NCBI GenBank assembly: GCA_016789885.1
Contig: JAEUPZ010000033.1
Location: forward strand, 62,001 to 126,000
DNA from: Chromatiales bacterium
Lineage (GTDB): Bacteria; Pseudomonadota; Gammaproteobacteria; Steroidobacterales; GCA-2729495
Length of the DNA: 64,000 bases
Direction of reading: 5' to 3'
Shown here: piece after piece, positions 45,955-55,700 of the stretch
How the letters are laid out: each line of letters starts with the position of its first letter
Numbering within the stretch: position 1 is the stretch's first letter
Made by a program: the position numbers and the translations under genes
Notes under the pieces: model-generated
Told to the model about the DNA's origin: nothing
The model's database searches: none
Seen by the model: only the letters and a program-made list of their open reading frames with translations

Positions 45955-47577
45955 ATGACGCCCGTCAACCGTCGTGACCTCGTTGCCCTGGGCCTGGGGG
46001 CCGGGCTCGTAGCCAGCATGGTGCCCACGGCGGTACCTGCCGCCAGCGCGGCAGCCCGGGGCAAGCCACCGCCGTCGACGTCGCCCGGCTGGGGCTACGG
46101 CCCCTTCGACTCGCTGCGCGACTTCGTCGCCGAGCTCGACCGGCGCGGGCTCGTGCTGCACGTCCCCCGCATCGACCAGGACGCGTGGGAGGCGACGGCC
46201 CTCATGTACCGCCTGATCGACCGCTTCGGCCTGGCGGCGACGCCGGCCATCCTGGCGGAGCAGGTGCGTGTCGAGGGCCGCTGGGTCGATGGCCCGCTGC
46301 TCATCAACCAGTACGGCCACACGGACACCGAGGCCGTAGCCGTCGGCATCGAGCCTGTCGCGGGCAATCACGCCGCCACCTATCGCGCCGCGATGATGCG
46401 CGCGGGCCAGTTCTTCCGCGACGGCACGCTGCCGGGTATCCCGCCGCGCGTCATCGGGCGCGCCGCCGCACCCTGCAAGGAGGTGGTCCTGACCGGCGAC
46501 GCCATCGACGTCCGCAAGTTCGCCTTCATCCAGTCGAATCCGGCCGACGCGGGCCGCTACGTCAACACGGGCTCGGTATTCACCTGGGACCCGGAGCTCG
46601 GCCGCAACTTCGGCACCTACCGCTGCCAGATCAAGGGCCCCACGCGCCTCGGCGTGAATCCCGAGCCCGGCCAGAGCGGCTGGCGCATGCTGATGAAGAT
46701 GAAGGAGCGTGGCGACCGGTCGGCGCGCATCGCCATCGCCCTGGGCCAGGATCCCGCGACCTGGGTCCTGTCGACGTCGAAGCTCGGCATGGGTGCCGCC
46801 GACGAGCTCGACCTCGTGGGCGGCATCCGCGGCCGGCCACTCGACGTGGTGAAGTGCGAGACCAGCGACATCCTGGTACCGGCCCACGCCGAGATGATCA
46901 TCGAGGGCGTCATCCCCCTCGACCAGCCGATGCTGCCCGAGGGCCCGTTCGGCGAGATGCGCGGCTACATGGGGCGCGCCAAGGCCGAGAACTTCTGGAT
47001 GGACATCACCTGCATCACACACCGGCGAAGGCCGTGGGTGGTGAACCAGTTCACCGGCGTGAACCGCGGCAGCCCCTCGGCCACCTCGCACATGTCGAGC
47101 CTGATGGGCCTGCAGAAGGTGGCGCCGGGCGTCACCATGCTGCACACGCCATCGGAGTTCCCGGGCTTCGCCTTCGTCAGCCTGCGCAAGGAGCGCGTGG
47201 GCCAGGGTCTCGAGGCGGGCAGGCTCGCCGCCGAGCGGGTCGGCATGGCCAAGATCGTCGTCGTGGTCGACGACGACATCGACGTGCTCGACCACGTGGC
47301 CACCTTCCACGCCATGGGCGCCCAGTGGCAGCCGGCCACGGCCCACGCCGTGCTCACCAACCTGCGCGGCCACCTGCTCGACCCGAGCCTCGCCAACCCG
47401 CCCATGACCAGCAAGATCGTCGTCGACGCCACGCGCCAGTGGCCCGAGGAAGGCGGTCCGAAGGTCTATCAGGTGCTGAACCGCACACTGCTGGACAAGC
47501 AGGCGCCCGAGGCTATCGCCCGCGTCGACGCACGGTGGCGCGAGCTCGTTGGTGACTGGCGGCCGCCGGAGGCGTGA
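45955..47577 (+). CDS. UbiD family decarboxylase with Tat-like leader
   Basis: The 540-residue protein belongs to the prenylated-FMN-dependent UbiD decarboxylase family. The body has FDSLRDFVAELDRRG, ALGQDPATWVLST, HAEMIIEGVIPLDQPMLPEGPFGEMRGYMG and VVVVDDDIDVLDH. The N-terminus, NRRDLVALGLGAGLVASM, looks like a twin-arginine signal followed by an Ala-rich cleavage region near residue 33. UbiD proteins are usually cytoplasmic, so export would be unusual. An in-frame TTG two codons earlier is less likely than this ATG. No UbiX gene is nearby. Substrate is unknown. Confidence 0.88.
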   Translation: MTPVNRRDLVALGLGAGLVASMVPTAVPAASAAARGKPPPSTSPGWGYGPFDSLRDFVAELDRRGLVLHVPRIDQDAWEATALMYRLIDRFGLAATPAILAEQVRVEGRWVDGPLLINQYGHTDTEAVAVGIEPVAGNHAATYRAAMMRAGQFFRDGTLPGIPPRVIGRAAAPCKEVVLTGDAIDVRKFAFIQSNPADAGRYVNTGSVFTWDPELGRNFGTYRCQIKGPTRLGVNPEPGQSGWRMLMKMKERGDRSARIAIALGQDPATWVLSTSKLGMGAADELDLVGGIRGRPLDVVKCETSDILVPAHAEMIIEGVIPLDQPMLPEGPFGEMRGYMGRAKAENFWMDITCITHRRRPWVVNQFTGVNRGSPSATSHMSSLMGLQKVAPGVTMLHTPSEFPGFAFVSLRKERVGQGLEAGRLAAERVGMAKIVVVVDDDIDVLDHVATFHAMGAQWQPATAHAVLTNLRGHLLDPSLANPPMTSKIVVDATRQWPEEGGPKVYQVLNRTLLDKQAPEAIARVDARWRELVGDWRPPEA

Positions 47578-47632
47578 GGCGGGAGGTAGCCGTGCGCCGC
47601 ACGCTGGGCGCCACCGCGACGGCCTGACCTCC

Positions 47633-48022
47633 TCAGCCCTTCTCGCGCACTTCGAAGCCGAAGGGCAGCAGGGCGAGCCGCGTCATCTTCAGGTGCTGGG
47701 CCGCGAGCGGCAGCCCGACGATGGTGATCGCGAAGAGCAGCGCCAGCACGAGGTGCGCCAGGGCCAGTTCCAGCCCGGGCAGCAGGATCCAGAGGATGTT
47801 CATGACTACGGCGAGGCAGCCGCTGGGCGGTTCCCTCTCGCGGATCTCGCGGCCGAAGGGCGCCAGGGCGAGGCCAGCCAGCTTGAAGCACTGGATGCCG
47901 AACGGGATGCCGATGATGGTGACGCAGAGCAGGAGCGAGCCCAGCGCGTAGCCCAGCACCAGGATGAAGCCACCGCAGACCAGCCAGACGATGTTGAGCA
48001 GCAGGTTCACGCCGGCAATCAT
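47633..48022 (-). CDS. yccF: YccF domain membrane protein
   Basis: The 129-residue protein is built from two similar halves, each a hydrophobic helix pair followed by IIGIPFGIQCFKLAGLALAPFG or IVGLPLAAQHLKMTRLALLPFG. This duplicated pattern defines the YccF family of inner-membrane proteins with unknown function. It diverges from slyX across 78 bp. Confidence 0.9.
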   Translation of the reverse strand: MIAGVNLLLNIVWLVCGGFILVLGYALGSLLLCVTIIGIPFGIQCFKLAGLALAPFGREIREREPPSGCLAVVMNILWILLPGLELALAHLVLALLFAITIVGLPLAAQHLKMTRLALLPFGFEVREKG

Positions 48023-48100
48023 AGGGCATCCGCGTCAGCCGCTGCCGGCGGCTGACGGTTATGCTGGACCGAACCGCAAAGCCCGTCGCTGGAGCCGTCC

Positions 48101-48310
48101 ATGACCGAGCCCGATCGCCTCGAGACCCTCGAAACCAAGTGCGCCTACCTCGAGGCGTCGGTACAGGAGCTCTCGGACGTCGTCTATCGCCAGCAGCAGG
48201 CCATCGACCGGTTGCTGGTGGGCCAGCAGGAGCTGGTCCGTCGCCTGGGCGAGGTGGCGCCGGCGGCTGCGTCGCCGGCGGCCGTCGACGAGAGGCCGCC
48301 GCACTACTGA
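48101..48310 (+). CDS. slyX: SlyX-like coiled-coil protein
   Basis: The 69-residue protein is a short coiled coil: RLETLETKCAYLEASVQELS followed by VVYRQQQAIDRLLVGQQELVRRL, then Pro/Ala and PPHY at the end, the typical SlyX terminus. It lies 4 nt upstream of the GNAT gene. Cellular role is unclear. Confidence 0.92.
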   Translation: MTEPDRLETLETKCAYLEASVQELSDVVYRQQQAIDRLLVGQQELVRRLGEVAPAAASPAAVDERPPHY

Positions 48311-48314
48311 CGCC

Positions 48315-48806
48315 ATGACGCTCACGCCACCCACCGATGTGGTTCCGGCCGATCTGCCGGCCGTGCGGGCCGTGATCGCCGCTGCGATCCGGACCTCCGT
48401 CGCGCGTTCGGAGGAGGAGGCCCTCTTCCTGGTCTCGGATGTCGAGGAGAGCCTCACCGCGTGGCAGGCCCATCCCGAGCATTGCGTCCACCTGAAGTGC
48501 CGGGTCGATGGCCAGCTTGCCGGTGTCATCCTGGTGAAGGACCACTGGAACCTGACCAACCTGTTCGTCGCCCCGCCGTACCAGGGCAGCGGTATCGGCC
48601 GGCTGCTGCTCACCCAGGCCATCGCGAGGTGCCGGCCGGTGAGCCCGCGGCCCGCCCTGCTGGTGCACTCGTCGACCGTCGCCGTGGGCTTTTACCGGCG
48701 CATGGGCTTCGTGCCGAATGGCGAGCCGCGGGACCGGCCCGGCGGTTGCGTGCCGCTGCGCTACGACTGGCACGCCGCGGTGACGCCCGGTGACCGCGGG
48801 CGCTGA
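48315..48806 (+). CDS. GNAT family N-acetyltransferase
   Basis: The 163-residue protein is one GNAT domain. LTNLFVAPPYQGSGIGRLLL (about 78-97) is the acetyl-CoA-binding motif A with Q-G-x-G-I-G, and VGFYRRMGFVPNGEP is the closing motif. It follows slyX by 4 nt and is probably cotranscribed. Substrate is unknown. Confidence 0.9.
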   Translation: MTLTPPTDVVPADLPAVRAVIAAAIRTSVARSEEEALFLVSDVEESLTAWQAHPEHCVHLKCRVDGQLAGVILVKDHWNLTNLFVAPPYQGSGIGRLLLTQAIARCRPVSPRPALLVHSSTVAVGFYRRMGFVPNGEPRDRPGGCVPLRYDWHAAVTPGDRGR

Positions 48807-49259
48807 TCGCGTCATTCCCTGTCTGCAGGATGCGCCCGCTGACCGGGCCATCCGCCGAGACCTGTCCGGGGCGGGGCGCCGCCAGCGGGCCGCACCACGT
48901 CCGGTGCGGCCCTGCGTAAGCCATGCCGTCCCAGGGCTCAGCGCCAATATGACTGCGACGGTGGAGCTGCCGGTGGCGACCTTCGGGCGGGATCCGGCCA
49001 GGGATGGGGCCAGCCGGCGCAAGCACGGGGTGTCGTGTCGCGATGCGCAGCCGATGTTTGTAGATCGCGCCGGGTCATTGCCCGGGACGTCGTGCACAGC
49101 GTCACCGGGACGCGGCACCAAGGCGCACGCTGGCCCGGCTGGCGTCCGGTACCAGCGCATGATCCGGGCGCTGCCCGACGGCCACGCAGACCTGCGTCGT
49201 GGCTTGCCTCCCTCAACCCCGGCGGGGCGTGGCCGTCGCCCGTAGGCCACTGCAGCGCC
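48807..49259. other. Intergenic region without a supported gene
   Basis: These 453 bp hold a strong hairpin at 48887-48912 and nothing else that I can support. Open frames here have no recognisable family or Shine-Dalgarno and look like the usual high-GC noise. Confidence 0.5.
48887..48912 (+). terminator. Hairpin downstream of the GNAT gene
   Basis: GGGCCGCACC and GGTGCGGCCC are perfect 10-bp arms with a 6-nt loop. It is stable but lacks a U-tract. It may end the slyX-GNAT transcript. Confidence 0.5.
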
Positions 49260-49925
49260 ATGTCCTCGAAGCCAGGGATGCCAGTCAGACGCGGCCGGGC
49301 CCACGACGGGGATTCGGATCCCGACCTGCGTTATCCAGCGCTGTTGCTGGCCCTCTTCGCCGCCATCTTCATCGCCCTGGGTCTCCGGCCGTCCTTCCGC
49401 GAGGACTGGCTGCTGGAGAACCTGCTGGTCCTCGTCGCGGTGCCGGTCTTCGTGGCGACCGCGCCCCGTCACCGCTTCAGCAACCTGGCCTACACCGGCC
49501 TCTTCGTATTCCTGTGCGTGCACGAGATCGGCGCCCACTACACCTACAGCCTCGTGCCGTGGCACGACTGGTGGCAGGGGCTGACGGGCAGCGAGGGACC
49601 GGCGCCCGCGCGCAACCACTTCGACCGGGTGGTGCATTTCCTGTACGGGCTGCTGATCTACCCGCTGACCTTCGAACTCTTCGCCGCCGTGGCCCGACCG
49701 CGCGGTGCCTGGCGTTACGCGCTGCCGATGTTCTTCCTGTGGTCCCACGCGCCGATCTACGAGATCATCGAATGGGGTGCCGCCGGGCTCTTCGGCGGCG
49801 ACCTCGGGCAGGCGTACCTGGGAACCCAGGGCGACATCTGGGACGGGCAGAAGGACATGGCGCTTGCCATGTCCGGGTCGCTGCTGGCGGCGCTGCTCTG
49901 GCCCTGGGTGCGGCGGCCCGCCTGA
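49260..49925 (+). CDS. DUF2238 (YjdF-like) membrane protein
   Basis: The 221-residue protein has about five or six membrane helices. It contains YTGLFVFLCVHEIGAHYTYS, NHFDRVVHFLYGLLIYP, and YEIIEWGAAGLFGGDLGQAYLGTQGDIWDGQKDM, which are the conserved acidic and histidine segments of DUF2238. The start was set where the conserved region begins to make sense; a longer frame upstream is unsupported. Function is unknown. Confidence 0.85.
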   Translation: MSSKPGMPVRRGRAHDGDSDPDLRYPALLLALFAAIFIALGLRPSFREDWLLENLLVLVAVPVFVATAPRHRFSNLAYTGLFVFLCVHEIGAHYTYSLVPWHDWWQGLTGSEGPAPARNHFDRVVHFLYGLLIYPLTFELFAAVARPRGAWRYALPMFFLWSHAPIYEIIEWGAAGLFGGDLGQAYLGTQGDIWDGQKDMALAMSGSLLAALLWPWVRRPA

Positions 49926-49947
49926 CTCCCGACGGAAGGACACATCG

Positions 49948-50715
49948 ATGCCCGGACGGCTGACCGGCAAGGTCGTCATCGTCACCGGCGCCACCTCCGG
50001 CATCGGGCGGGCCACGGCGCTCGCCATCGTCCGCGAGGGCGGTCGCGTCGTGGCCTGCGGCCGGCGCCAGGCGGAGGGAGACGCGCTCGTGGCCGAGGTC
50101 CGGCAGGCCGGTGGCGAGGTGCGCTTCGCCTGTGCCGACGTCAGTGACGAGGTGCAGGTACAGGCGGTGGTGGCGGCGGCCGTGTCCGCCTTCGGCCGGG
50201 TCGACGGTGCCTTCAACAACGCCGGCATCCTCGGCGACCCCGACACGCCGCTGCACGAGAGCACGGCCGGCAACTTCCAGCGCGTCATGGCCGTGAACGC
50301 CCTGGGCGTGATGCTTTCCATGAAGCACGAGATCGCGGCGATGCTGGCGACGGGGGGCGGCAGTATCGTGAACTGCGCGTCGGTGCTCGGGCACGCCGGC
50401 TCGACGGGCGACAGCGCATATACCGCCAGCAAGCACGCCGTCGTCGGGCTCACGCGGTCGGCGGCGCTGGAGTACGCCCGCCGGGGCATCCGCGTGAATG
50501 CCGTGGCGCCGGCGGCCATCGGCACCGCGATGATGGACCTCATCACCGGCGGGCCCGACACGGCCATGGCCGCGGCCATCACCCGGCTGCACCCGGTCGG
50601 CCGCATGGGCCGGCCCGGGGAGGTCGCCGCGGCGGTCTGCTGGCTGCTCTCGGACCAGGCCTCCTTTGTCACCGGGCAGTCGTACCCGGTCGACGGGGGC
50701 TATCTGGCGCAATAG
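49948..50715 (+). CDS. Short-chain dehydrogenase/reductase
   Basis: The 255-residue SDR has TGATSGIG (NAD(P)-binding, about 14-21), NNAG, the active-site Ser in CASVLGHAG, and YTASK with the Tyr-Lys pair. It ends in TGQSYPVDGGY. The classic SDR is complete. Substrate is unknown. A Shine-Dalgarno (GGAAGGA) precedes the ATG. Confidence 0.94.
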   Translation: MPGRLTGKVVIVTGATSGIGRATALAIVREGGRVVACGRRQAEGDALVAEVRQAGGEVRFACADVSDEVQVQAVVAAAVSAFGRVDGAFNNAGILGDPDTPLHESTAGNFQRVMAVNALGVMLSMKHEIAAMLATGGGSIVNCASVLGHAGSTGDSAYTASKHAVVGLTRSAALEYARRGIRVNAVAPAAIGTAMMDLITGGPDTAMAAAITRLHPVGRMGRPGEVAAAVCWLLSDQASFVTGQSYPVDGGYLAQ

Positions 50716-50805
50716 CCGGGGCTCCGGGCGTGCGTCGATCGCAGGCCGGCCACCGGCCCGCCGCTACAATGGACTGCCGGCTTCCGGTAGCTGCAGGATC
50801 GCGCC

Positions 50806-51459
50806 ATGCGTCCGTTGATCATTGCCACGCTGCTGGCGGTAATGCCCTGGCCGGCGCTGGCCGCCGACGCCTTCAAGCCGCGGGTCTCCATCACCCCCCT
50901 GGTGGGCTACCGCATCGGCGGGGAGATCGAGGGCGAGGACGCGGGCGAGGCCGGCAGCCAGGACGTGGAACTCGAGAACGCCTCCGTCTACGGCCTCGTC
51001 ATCAACCTGCCGGCCGAGAAGATGCAGAGCGGCGACTACACCGAATGGGAGCTTTACGTGAGCCGCCAGAAGGTGGGCATCGACCGTCCCCCGGAGGGCA
51101 TCGACCCCAACCTCGAGATCGACATCACCCACGTGCTGCTGGGGGGTACCTACGTCGGTCCCGGCGAGAGCGTCAGGCCGTTCCTCGGCGCCGGCATCGG
51201 TGCCGCCCACCTGAGCCCGGATGCGGGTGACTACGAGTCCGACACCGTCTTCGCCTTCGGCCTGGGTGTCGGCCTGCACCTGTTCCCCGAGCGGCGCATC
51301 GGCGGCCGCATCGAGACCCGCGTGCTGGGGGCCGTGACTGACAGCGACAGCGACATCTTCTGCGCCTCGGGCCCGTCCGGGTCCGCCTGCCTGTACCGCG
51401 GTTCGGGCAACGTGCTCTGGCAGTGGGAACTCACGGCCGGGCTGTCGGTCCGTTTCTAG
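50806..51459 (+). CDS. Outer-membrane beta-barrel-like protein
   Basis: The 217-residue protein has a signal peptide cleaved after ALAA (about residue 20). Alternating hydrophobic strands follow, with SVYGLVINL, HVLLGGTYVG, FAFGLGVGLHLF and a terminal LTAGLSVRF that ends in phenylalanine, as outer-membrane barrels do. An acidic region follows the first strand. TACAAT at 50765-50770 may be its -10 element. It precedes an EAL gene by 3 nt, so they may be cotranscribed. No exact family is recognised. Confidence 0.75.
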   Translation: MRPLIIATLLAVMPWPALAADAFKPRVSITPLVGYRIGGEIEGEDAGEAGSQDVELENASVYGLVINLPAEKMQSGDYTEWELYVSRQKVGIDRPPEGIDPNLEIDITHVLLGGTYVGPGESVRPFLGAGIGAAHLSPDAGDYESDTVFAFGLGVGLHLFPERRIGGRIETRVLGAVTDSDSDIFCASGPSGSACLYRGSGNVLWQWELTAGLSVRF

Positions 51460-51462
51460 GCC

Positions 51463-52305
51463 ATGGCTACCTCCCGCAAGAAGGCGTCGACGACCGGCCG
51501 GAAGGCCGCGCCGCCGCGCCGGCGCGCCACCCGGTCCCGCGACCACCGCCTCGACGCGCTGACCACCTGGTACCAGCCCGTGGTCGACCTCGACAGCGGC
51601 CGGGTGGTGGGCTTCGAGGCCCTGAGCCGGCAGGTGGGCAAGGACGGCACCGTGCAGTCGGCGGGGCCGCTCATGGACGAGTTCGAGCGCGTGCCGGACC
51701 TCCAGTACCGGCTGATCGAGCGCGTGCTCGGGGCCGTGCAGCGGGACCTGGTGCCGCTCTTCGCCCGCCGGCCCGACTTCTACGTGAGCGTGAACATCCC
51801 GCCGTCGGTGCTGGGCACCGGGCGCATCGAGCCCATCATCACCGGGCTGGGGCTGACCCGCTGGCTGCGGCGGCTGGTGGTGGAGCTCACCGAGCGGCAA
51901 GCCCTCACGGTCCTGGGCCGGGAGGCCATCGAGCGGGCCCGGTCCCTCGGGATCACCGTGGCCCTCGACGACTTCGGCACCGGCCACAGCGGACTGTCCC
52001 AGTTCGTCGGGCTGGATCTGGACGTGCTGAAGATCGACCAGAGCCTGCTGCTGCCGGTGCTCGAGAACCGGACGGCGGCCCGCATGCTGCGCGGCGTCGT
52101 GGGGCTCGCGGCGGCGCTGCACGTGCGCACCATCGCCGAAGGTGTCGAGAGCTGGGAGCAGGCGTTCTTCCTGCGGGCCGCCGGTGTCGACCACGGGCAG
52201 GGGTTCTTCTGGAGCCCGGCGGTGCCGGCGGACCAGATCGAGGCCGTGCTGCAGCGGGGTTTCGCGGACCGGCTGGATCGTCCGGCGGTGCCGGCTGGCG
52301 ACTGA
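51463..52305 (+). CDS. EAL-domain cyclic-di-GMP phosphodiesterase
   Basis: The 280-residue protein is a stand-alone EAL domain after a basic N-terminus of about 30 residues. EAL is intact at 52-54 (FEALSR). The metal-binding and catalytic set is present: VNIPPS, VELTER, DDFGTGHSGL, LKIDQSLL and AEGVES. It should hydrolyse c-di-GMP, the ligand of the riboswitch upstream of pilM. No sensor domain is attached. It lies right after an outer-membrane protein gene. Confidence 0.93.
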   Translation: MATSRKKASTTGRKAAPPRRRATRSRDHRLDALTTWYQPVVDLDSGRVVGFEALSRQVGKDGTVQSAGPLMDEFERVPDLQYRLIERVLGAVQRDLVPLFARRPDFYVSVNIPPSVLGTGRIEPIITGLGLTRWLRRLVVELTERQALTVLGREAIERARSLGITVALDDFGTGHSGLSQFVGLDLDVLKIDQSLLLPVLENRTAARMLRGVVGLAAALHVRTIAEGVESWEQAFFLRAAGVDHGQGFFWSPAVPADQIEAVLQRGFADRLDRPAVPAGD

Positions 52306-52370
52306 TAGCCTGGCTGGCGGCTCGGTGGGTAAGCCCTTACCAATCAGTGTCTTATAGATATACAGTTATT

Positions 52371-52388
52371 GACAGTGTCGTGACTGTC
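52371..52388. terminator. Hairpin between convergent EAL gene and ubiB
   Basis: GACAGT and ACTGTC flank GTCGTG in an AT-richer 112-bp gap between convergent genes. No strong U-tract follows on either strand. Confidence 0.35.
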
Positions 52389-52417
52389 GATAGCCGGACC
52401 CCCGGCGCTGAGCTCCC

Positions 52418-54079
52418 TCAGCCCTGCCGCGATCCCCGCGGCCAGCCAAGGCCCGCCACCACCAGCCCCGTACCCCCCAGCAGCCAGCCGAAGCCGGCGG
52501 GAGCCGCGGCCAGCCCCACCCAGACGGCGCCGGCGATGACCAGCGAACCCCCCACGGTGGCGAGCCACCGACGGCGGTCGGCAGCCAGTTGCGCGGCCGC
52601 ATCCGGCAGGCTGCCCCCGGGCGCCGGGGCGGCCGCCGCGGCCGGCTTCTCTAGCGCCTCGTCCACCAGCCGCCGGGCGACCTGGGGCAGGCGCTCGAGG
52701 GCGTAGCGCAGGTCTGGCCAGTCGCGGCGGAGCCGCTTGAGGGTGGCCTTCGGGCCGGTCTGCTCCAGCATCCAGGCCTTGAGCACCGGCTTGCCGGTCT
52801 GCCAGATGTCGAGGTCCGGGTAGAGCACCCGGCCCAGCCCCTCGATCTGCACCAGGGTCTTCTGCAGCAGGATCAGCTGGGGCTGCACTTCCATGTTGAA
52901 GCGCCGGGCGACGCCGATCAGCTGCAGCAGCACGAGCCCGAAGGAGATCTCCTTGAGGGGCTTCTGGAAGATCGGCTCGCAGACGGTGCGGACGGCCGAC
53001 TCCAGCTCGTCGACCCGGGTGCCGGCGGGCACCCAGCCGGAGTCCACGTGCAGCTTGGCGACCCGGTAGTAGTCCCGGTCGAAGAAGGCGAGGAAGTTGC
53101 CGGCGAGATACCGGCGGTCGGTCTCGGTCAGCGTGCCGACGATGCCGAAGTCGACGGCGCAGTAGCGCGGGTTCTCCGGGTCGGTGGCGTCGACGAAGAT
53201 GTTGCCCGGGTGCATGTCCGCGTGGAAGAAGTTGTCGCGGAAGACCTGGGTGAAGAAGATCTCGACGCCGTTGGCCGCCAGCTTCGGGATGTTGACCCTG
53301 GCCGCCCGCAGCGCGTCGAGGTCGTCGATGTTGATGCCCCGGATGCGCTCCTGGGTCAGCACGTTGGTGCGGCACCAGTCGAAGTACACCTCGGGCACGT
53401 AGATGATGGGCGAGCCCTGCCAGTTGCGGCGCAGCTGCTGGGCGTTGGCCGCCTCGCGCAGCAGGTCGAGTTCGTCGAGGATGGTCTTCTCGTACTCGGC
53501 GACCACGGCCACGGGGCGCAGCCGCCGGGCCTCGGGCCAGTAGCGGCTGACCAGGCGTGACACCGCATACATGACCTCGAGGTCGCGCTCGATGAGCTGG
53601 CGGATGCCCGGCCGCAGCACCTTGACCACCACGTCCTGCCCGTCGCGCAGCCGCGCGGCGTGGACCTGGGCGATGGAGGCGGCGGCCAGCGCCTCGGTGG
53701 TGAACTCGGCGTAGAGCGCCTCGACCGGCTGGCCGAAGGCCTGCTCGATCTCGCGGCGCGCCTGTTCGCCGGGGAACGGAGGCACCTGGTCCTGCAGCTT
53801 GGTCAGCTCGGCGCCGACGTCCGGCGGCAGCAGGTCCTGCCGGGTCGAGAGCGACTGGCCGAACTTCACGAAGATGGGCCCCAGGTCCTCCAGGGCCTGG
53901 CGGATGCGCTCGGCCCGGGGCCGGGTCCGGTCCCGTGTCACCCAGGCGGCGGGCGACAGGGCCAGCACGAACCGCAGGCTCCCCGGCAGGCGTGCCGACT
54001 CGAGCAGCTCGTCGAGGCCGTGGCGGTAGAGCACCCGCTGGATGCCCAGCAGGCGCACGAAGAGTTGCAGCCGTGTCAT
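52418..54079 (-). CDS. ubiB: Ubiquinone biosynthesis protein UbiB
   Basis: UbiB is an atypical kinase-like ATPase needed for ubiquinone synthesis or transport. The 553-residue product shows [14 protein letters not shown] (the KxGQ motif), the Ala-rich nucleotide loop [21 protein letters not shown] (the ExD motif) and HADMHPGN followed by VDFGIVG. Two membrane helices lie at the C-terminus (about 500-545), anchoring it to the inner membrane. It follows ubiJ with a 4-nt overlap. Confidence 0.97.
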   Translation of the reverse strand: MTRLQLFVRLLGIQRVLYRHGLDELLESARLPGSLRFVLALSPAAWVTRDRTRPRAERIRQALEDLGPIFVKFGQSLSTRQDLLPPDVGAELTKLQDQVPPFPGEQARREIEQAFGQPVEALYAEFTTEALAAASIAQVHAARLRDGQDVVVKVLRPGIRQLIERDLEVMYAVSRLVSRYWPEARRLRPVAVVAEYEKTILDELDLLREAANAQQLRRNWQGSPIIYVPEVYFDWCRTNVLTQERIRGINIDDLDALRAARVNIPKLAANGVEIFFTQVFRDNFFHADMHPGNIFVDATDPENPRYCAVDFGIVGTLTETDRRYLAGNFLAFFDRDYYRVAKLHVDSGWVPAGTRVDELESAVRTVCEPIFQKPLKEISFGLVLLQLIGVARRFNMEVQPQLILLQKTLVQIEGLGRVLYPDLDIWQTGKPVLKAWMLEQTGPKATLKRLRRDWPDLRYALERLPQVARRLVDEALEKPAAAAAPAPGGSLPDAAAQLAADRRRWLATVGGSLVIAGAVWVGLAAAPAGFGWLLGGTGLVVAGLGWPRGSRQG

Positions 54080-54705
54080 GAAGCGCCGGGTCCTGCCTCG
54101 CGGCGGGCGGCGAGCAGCGCGAGGCGCGCCTCTGCCCGGTCGACCGCGGCGGCCAGCTCGTCGACGGCTTCGGCGAATTCTTCGACCTCGAGCCGGGCGG
54201 GCAGGCTGCGCCGCTCTTCCGTCAGGTACTCGCCGACGCTGCGCGACACCGACTCGACGGCGCGCCCGGCGAAGGCGCGCAGGCCCCGGGCGAACTCGCC
54301 CAGCTGGTGCGCCACCGGGTCGCCAACCACCCGGGCGATCTCGTCTTCGAGGTCGGGCGCCGCGAAGTGCAGCAGGTCGCGGAATTTCGTGGCGAGGTCG
54401 GTGCTGCCTTCGAGGCGCAGCTCGCCGTCGCGGAACAGCGCCTGCGGATCGGTGGCCAGCAGCCGCAGCAGCGCGAGCGGCGGACCCCCGATGGCGACGT
54501 CCACCGGCGCGTCGCCGGCGGCGAGGCTGGCCCGGCCACCGGCCACGGCGAGGCGGACCACCATCGAAAGGCCATCGATGCGCAGGGCCAGGGACCGCCC
54601 GTCGAGTTCCGCCGCGATGGCCGCCGCCGTGGCGGACTGGCCGAGCCCGCGGTTCAGCAGGGCCTCGAAGGGACGCAGCAGGAGCTGGAGGGGCTCGTTC
54701 GCCAT
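54076..54705 (-). CDS. ubiJ: Ubiquinone biosynthesis accessory factor UbiJ (SCP2 domain)
   Basis: UbiJ binds isoprenoid intermediates with an SCP2-like fold and helps assemble the aerobic ubiquinone complex. The 209-residue product has the sterol carrier fold in its first 110 residues (LRIDGLSMVVRLAV, LLRLLATDPQALFRDGELRLEG) and a C-terminal coiled coil (about 155-205). Its position between ubiE and ubiB is conserved in gammaproteobacteria. Confidence 0.95.
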   Translation of the reverse strand: MANEPLQLLLRPFEALLNRGLGQSATAAAIAAELDGRSLALRIDGLSMVVRLAVAGGRASLAAGDAPVDVAIGGPPLALLRLLATDPQALFRDGELRLEGSTDLATKFRDLLHFAAPDLEDEIARVVGDPVAHQLGEFARGLRAFAGRAVESVSRSVGEYLTEERRSLPARLEVEEFAEAVDELAAAVDRAEARLALLAARREAGPGAS

Positions 54706-54712
54706 GGGATCC

Positions 54713-55456
54713 TCAGTAGCGCAGGCCGATGTGCAGGGCGACGATGCCGCCGGCCAGGTTGTGGCAGCGCACGTCCTCGAGGCCCGCCGCCGTCATCATC
54801 GCGGTGAGCGTGGCCTGGTCAGGATGCCGGCGGATCGACTCGGCGAGGTAGCGGTAGCTGGCGGCGTCGCCGGCCACGAGGTCGCCCAGGGCCGGCAGCA
54901 CCCTGAAGGAGTACTGGTCGTAGACCCCGGCGAGCAGCGGCAGCACCGGCTTCGAGAACTCCAGCACCAGCACGCGCCCGCCGGGCTTCGTCACCCGGGC
55001 CAGCTCGCGCAGCGCCGCATCCTTGTCGGTGACGTTGCGCAGGCCGAAGGCGATGGTCACGGCGTGGAAGCGGGCATCCGGGAAGGGCAGCTGCTCGGCG
55101 TTGGCCTGCACCGTGACGACCCGGTCGACGAGGCCCTCGTCGACGATGCGACCGCGCCCCACCTCGAGCATCTCGCGGTTGATGTCCGTGTGCAGCACGA
55201 GGCCCGCTGGGCCGACCTGCCGCGCCATGCCCACGGTGAGGTCGCCGGTGCCGGCGGCCACGTCCAGCGCCTGCTGGCCCGGCCGCAGCGCCGTGCGGCC
55301 CAGGGTGAACTGCTTCCACAGGCGGTGCAGGCCTGCGGACATCAGGTCGTTCATCAGGTCGTAGCTGGGCGCCACCGAGTCGAACACGGCGCGAACCCGC
55401 CGGGCCTTCTCGGTAACGGGGACCGTCTCGAAGCCGAAGTGGGTCTGGTCGGTCAC
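54713..55456 (-). CDS. ubiE: Ubiquinone/menaquinone biosynthesis C-methyltransferase
   Basis: UbiE methylates the quinone ring with S-adenosylmethionine. The 247-residue product begins [40 protein letters not shown], the usual N-terminus, and has [12 protein letters not shown] (SAM motif I) and [10 protein letters not shown]. The GTG start was chosen because upstream sequence in frame is unlike any UbiE. It lies 7 nt upstream of ubiJ. Confidence 0.97.
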   Translation of the reverse strand: MTDQTHFGFETVPVTEKARRVRAVFDSVAPSYDLMNDLMSAGLHRLWKQFTLGRTALRPGQQALDVAAGTGDLTVGMARQVGPAGLVLHTDINREMLEVGRGRIVDEGLVDRVVTVQANAEQLPFPDARFHAVTIAFGLRNVTDKDAALRELARVTKPGGRVLVLEFSKPVLPLLAGVYDQYSFRVLPALGDLVAGDAASYRYLAESIRRHPDQATLTAMMTAAGLEDVRCHNLAGGIVALHIGLRY

Positions 55457-55571
55457 TGGGTCTGGGCGCTGCGCGCCGGCACTGGGGAACAGGTGGCTAT
55501 GGTAACCGGGCGACCGCCGGGGGGCCTGCTGCGCCGGAACCGGCGTCTTTCGGGCGCCGCGGACGGTACGG

Positions 55572-55589
55572 TAAGCTGTTGATTCAGCT
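55572..55589. promoter_or_regulatory. 18-bp inverted repeat between ubiE and a secreted-protein gene
   Basis: AAGCTG and CAGCTT flank TTGATT. TTAACG and TACCGT on the minus strand, 17 bases apart, overlap it and could be the ubiE promoter. The repeat may be a regulator site; the evidence is symmetry and position only. Confidence 0.35.
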
Positions 55590-55700
55590 TCGTTAAGGTT
55601 TTTTCGGGGCCCACGGGAACTCGGTACGCCCGGCGTCGTCAAAAACGCGACTACGAGCAATACCTGTTCAGTCGAACGCTGGTCGAGAGGAGGTTTTTAA

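Noticed and set aside
48790..49245. Open frame in the GNAT-DUF2238 gap
   Set aside because: It has no start signal and no recognisable family, and it contains the strong hairpin at 48887-48912.
47469..50672. 1067-codon minus-strand frame spanning yccF, slyX, GNAT, DUF2238 and SDR genes
   Set aside because: It crosses five genes with clear families. Its translation has no domain and is rich in Ala, Arg and Pro.
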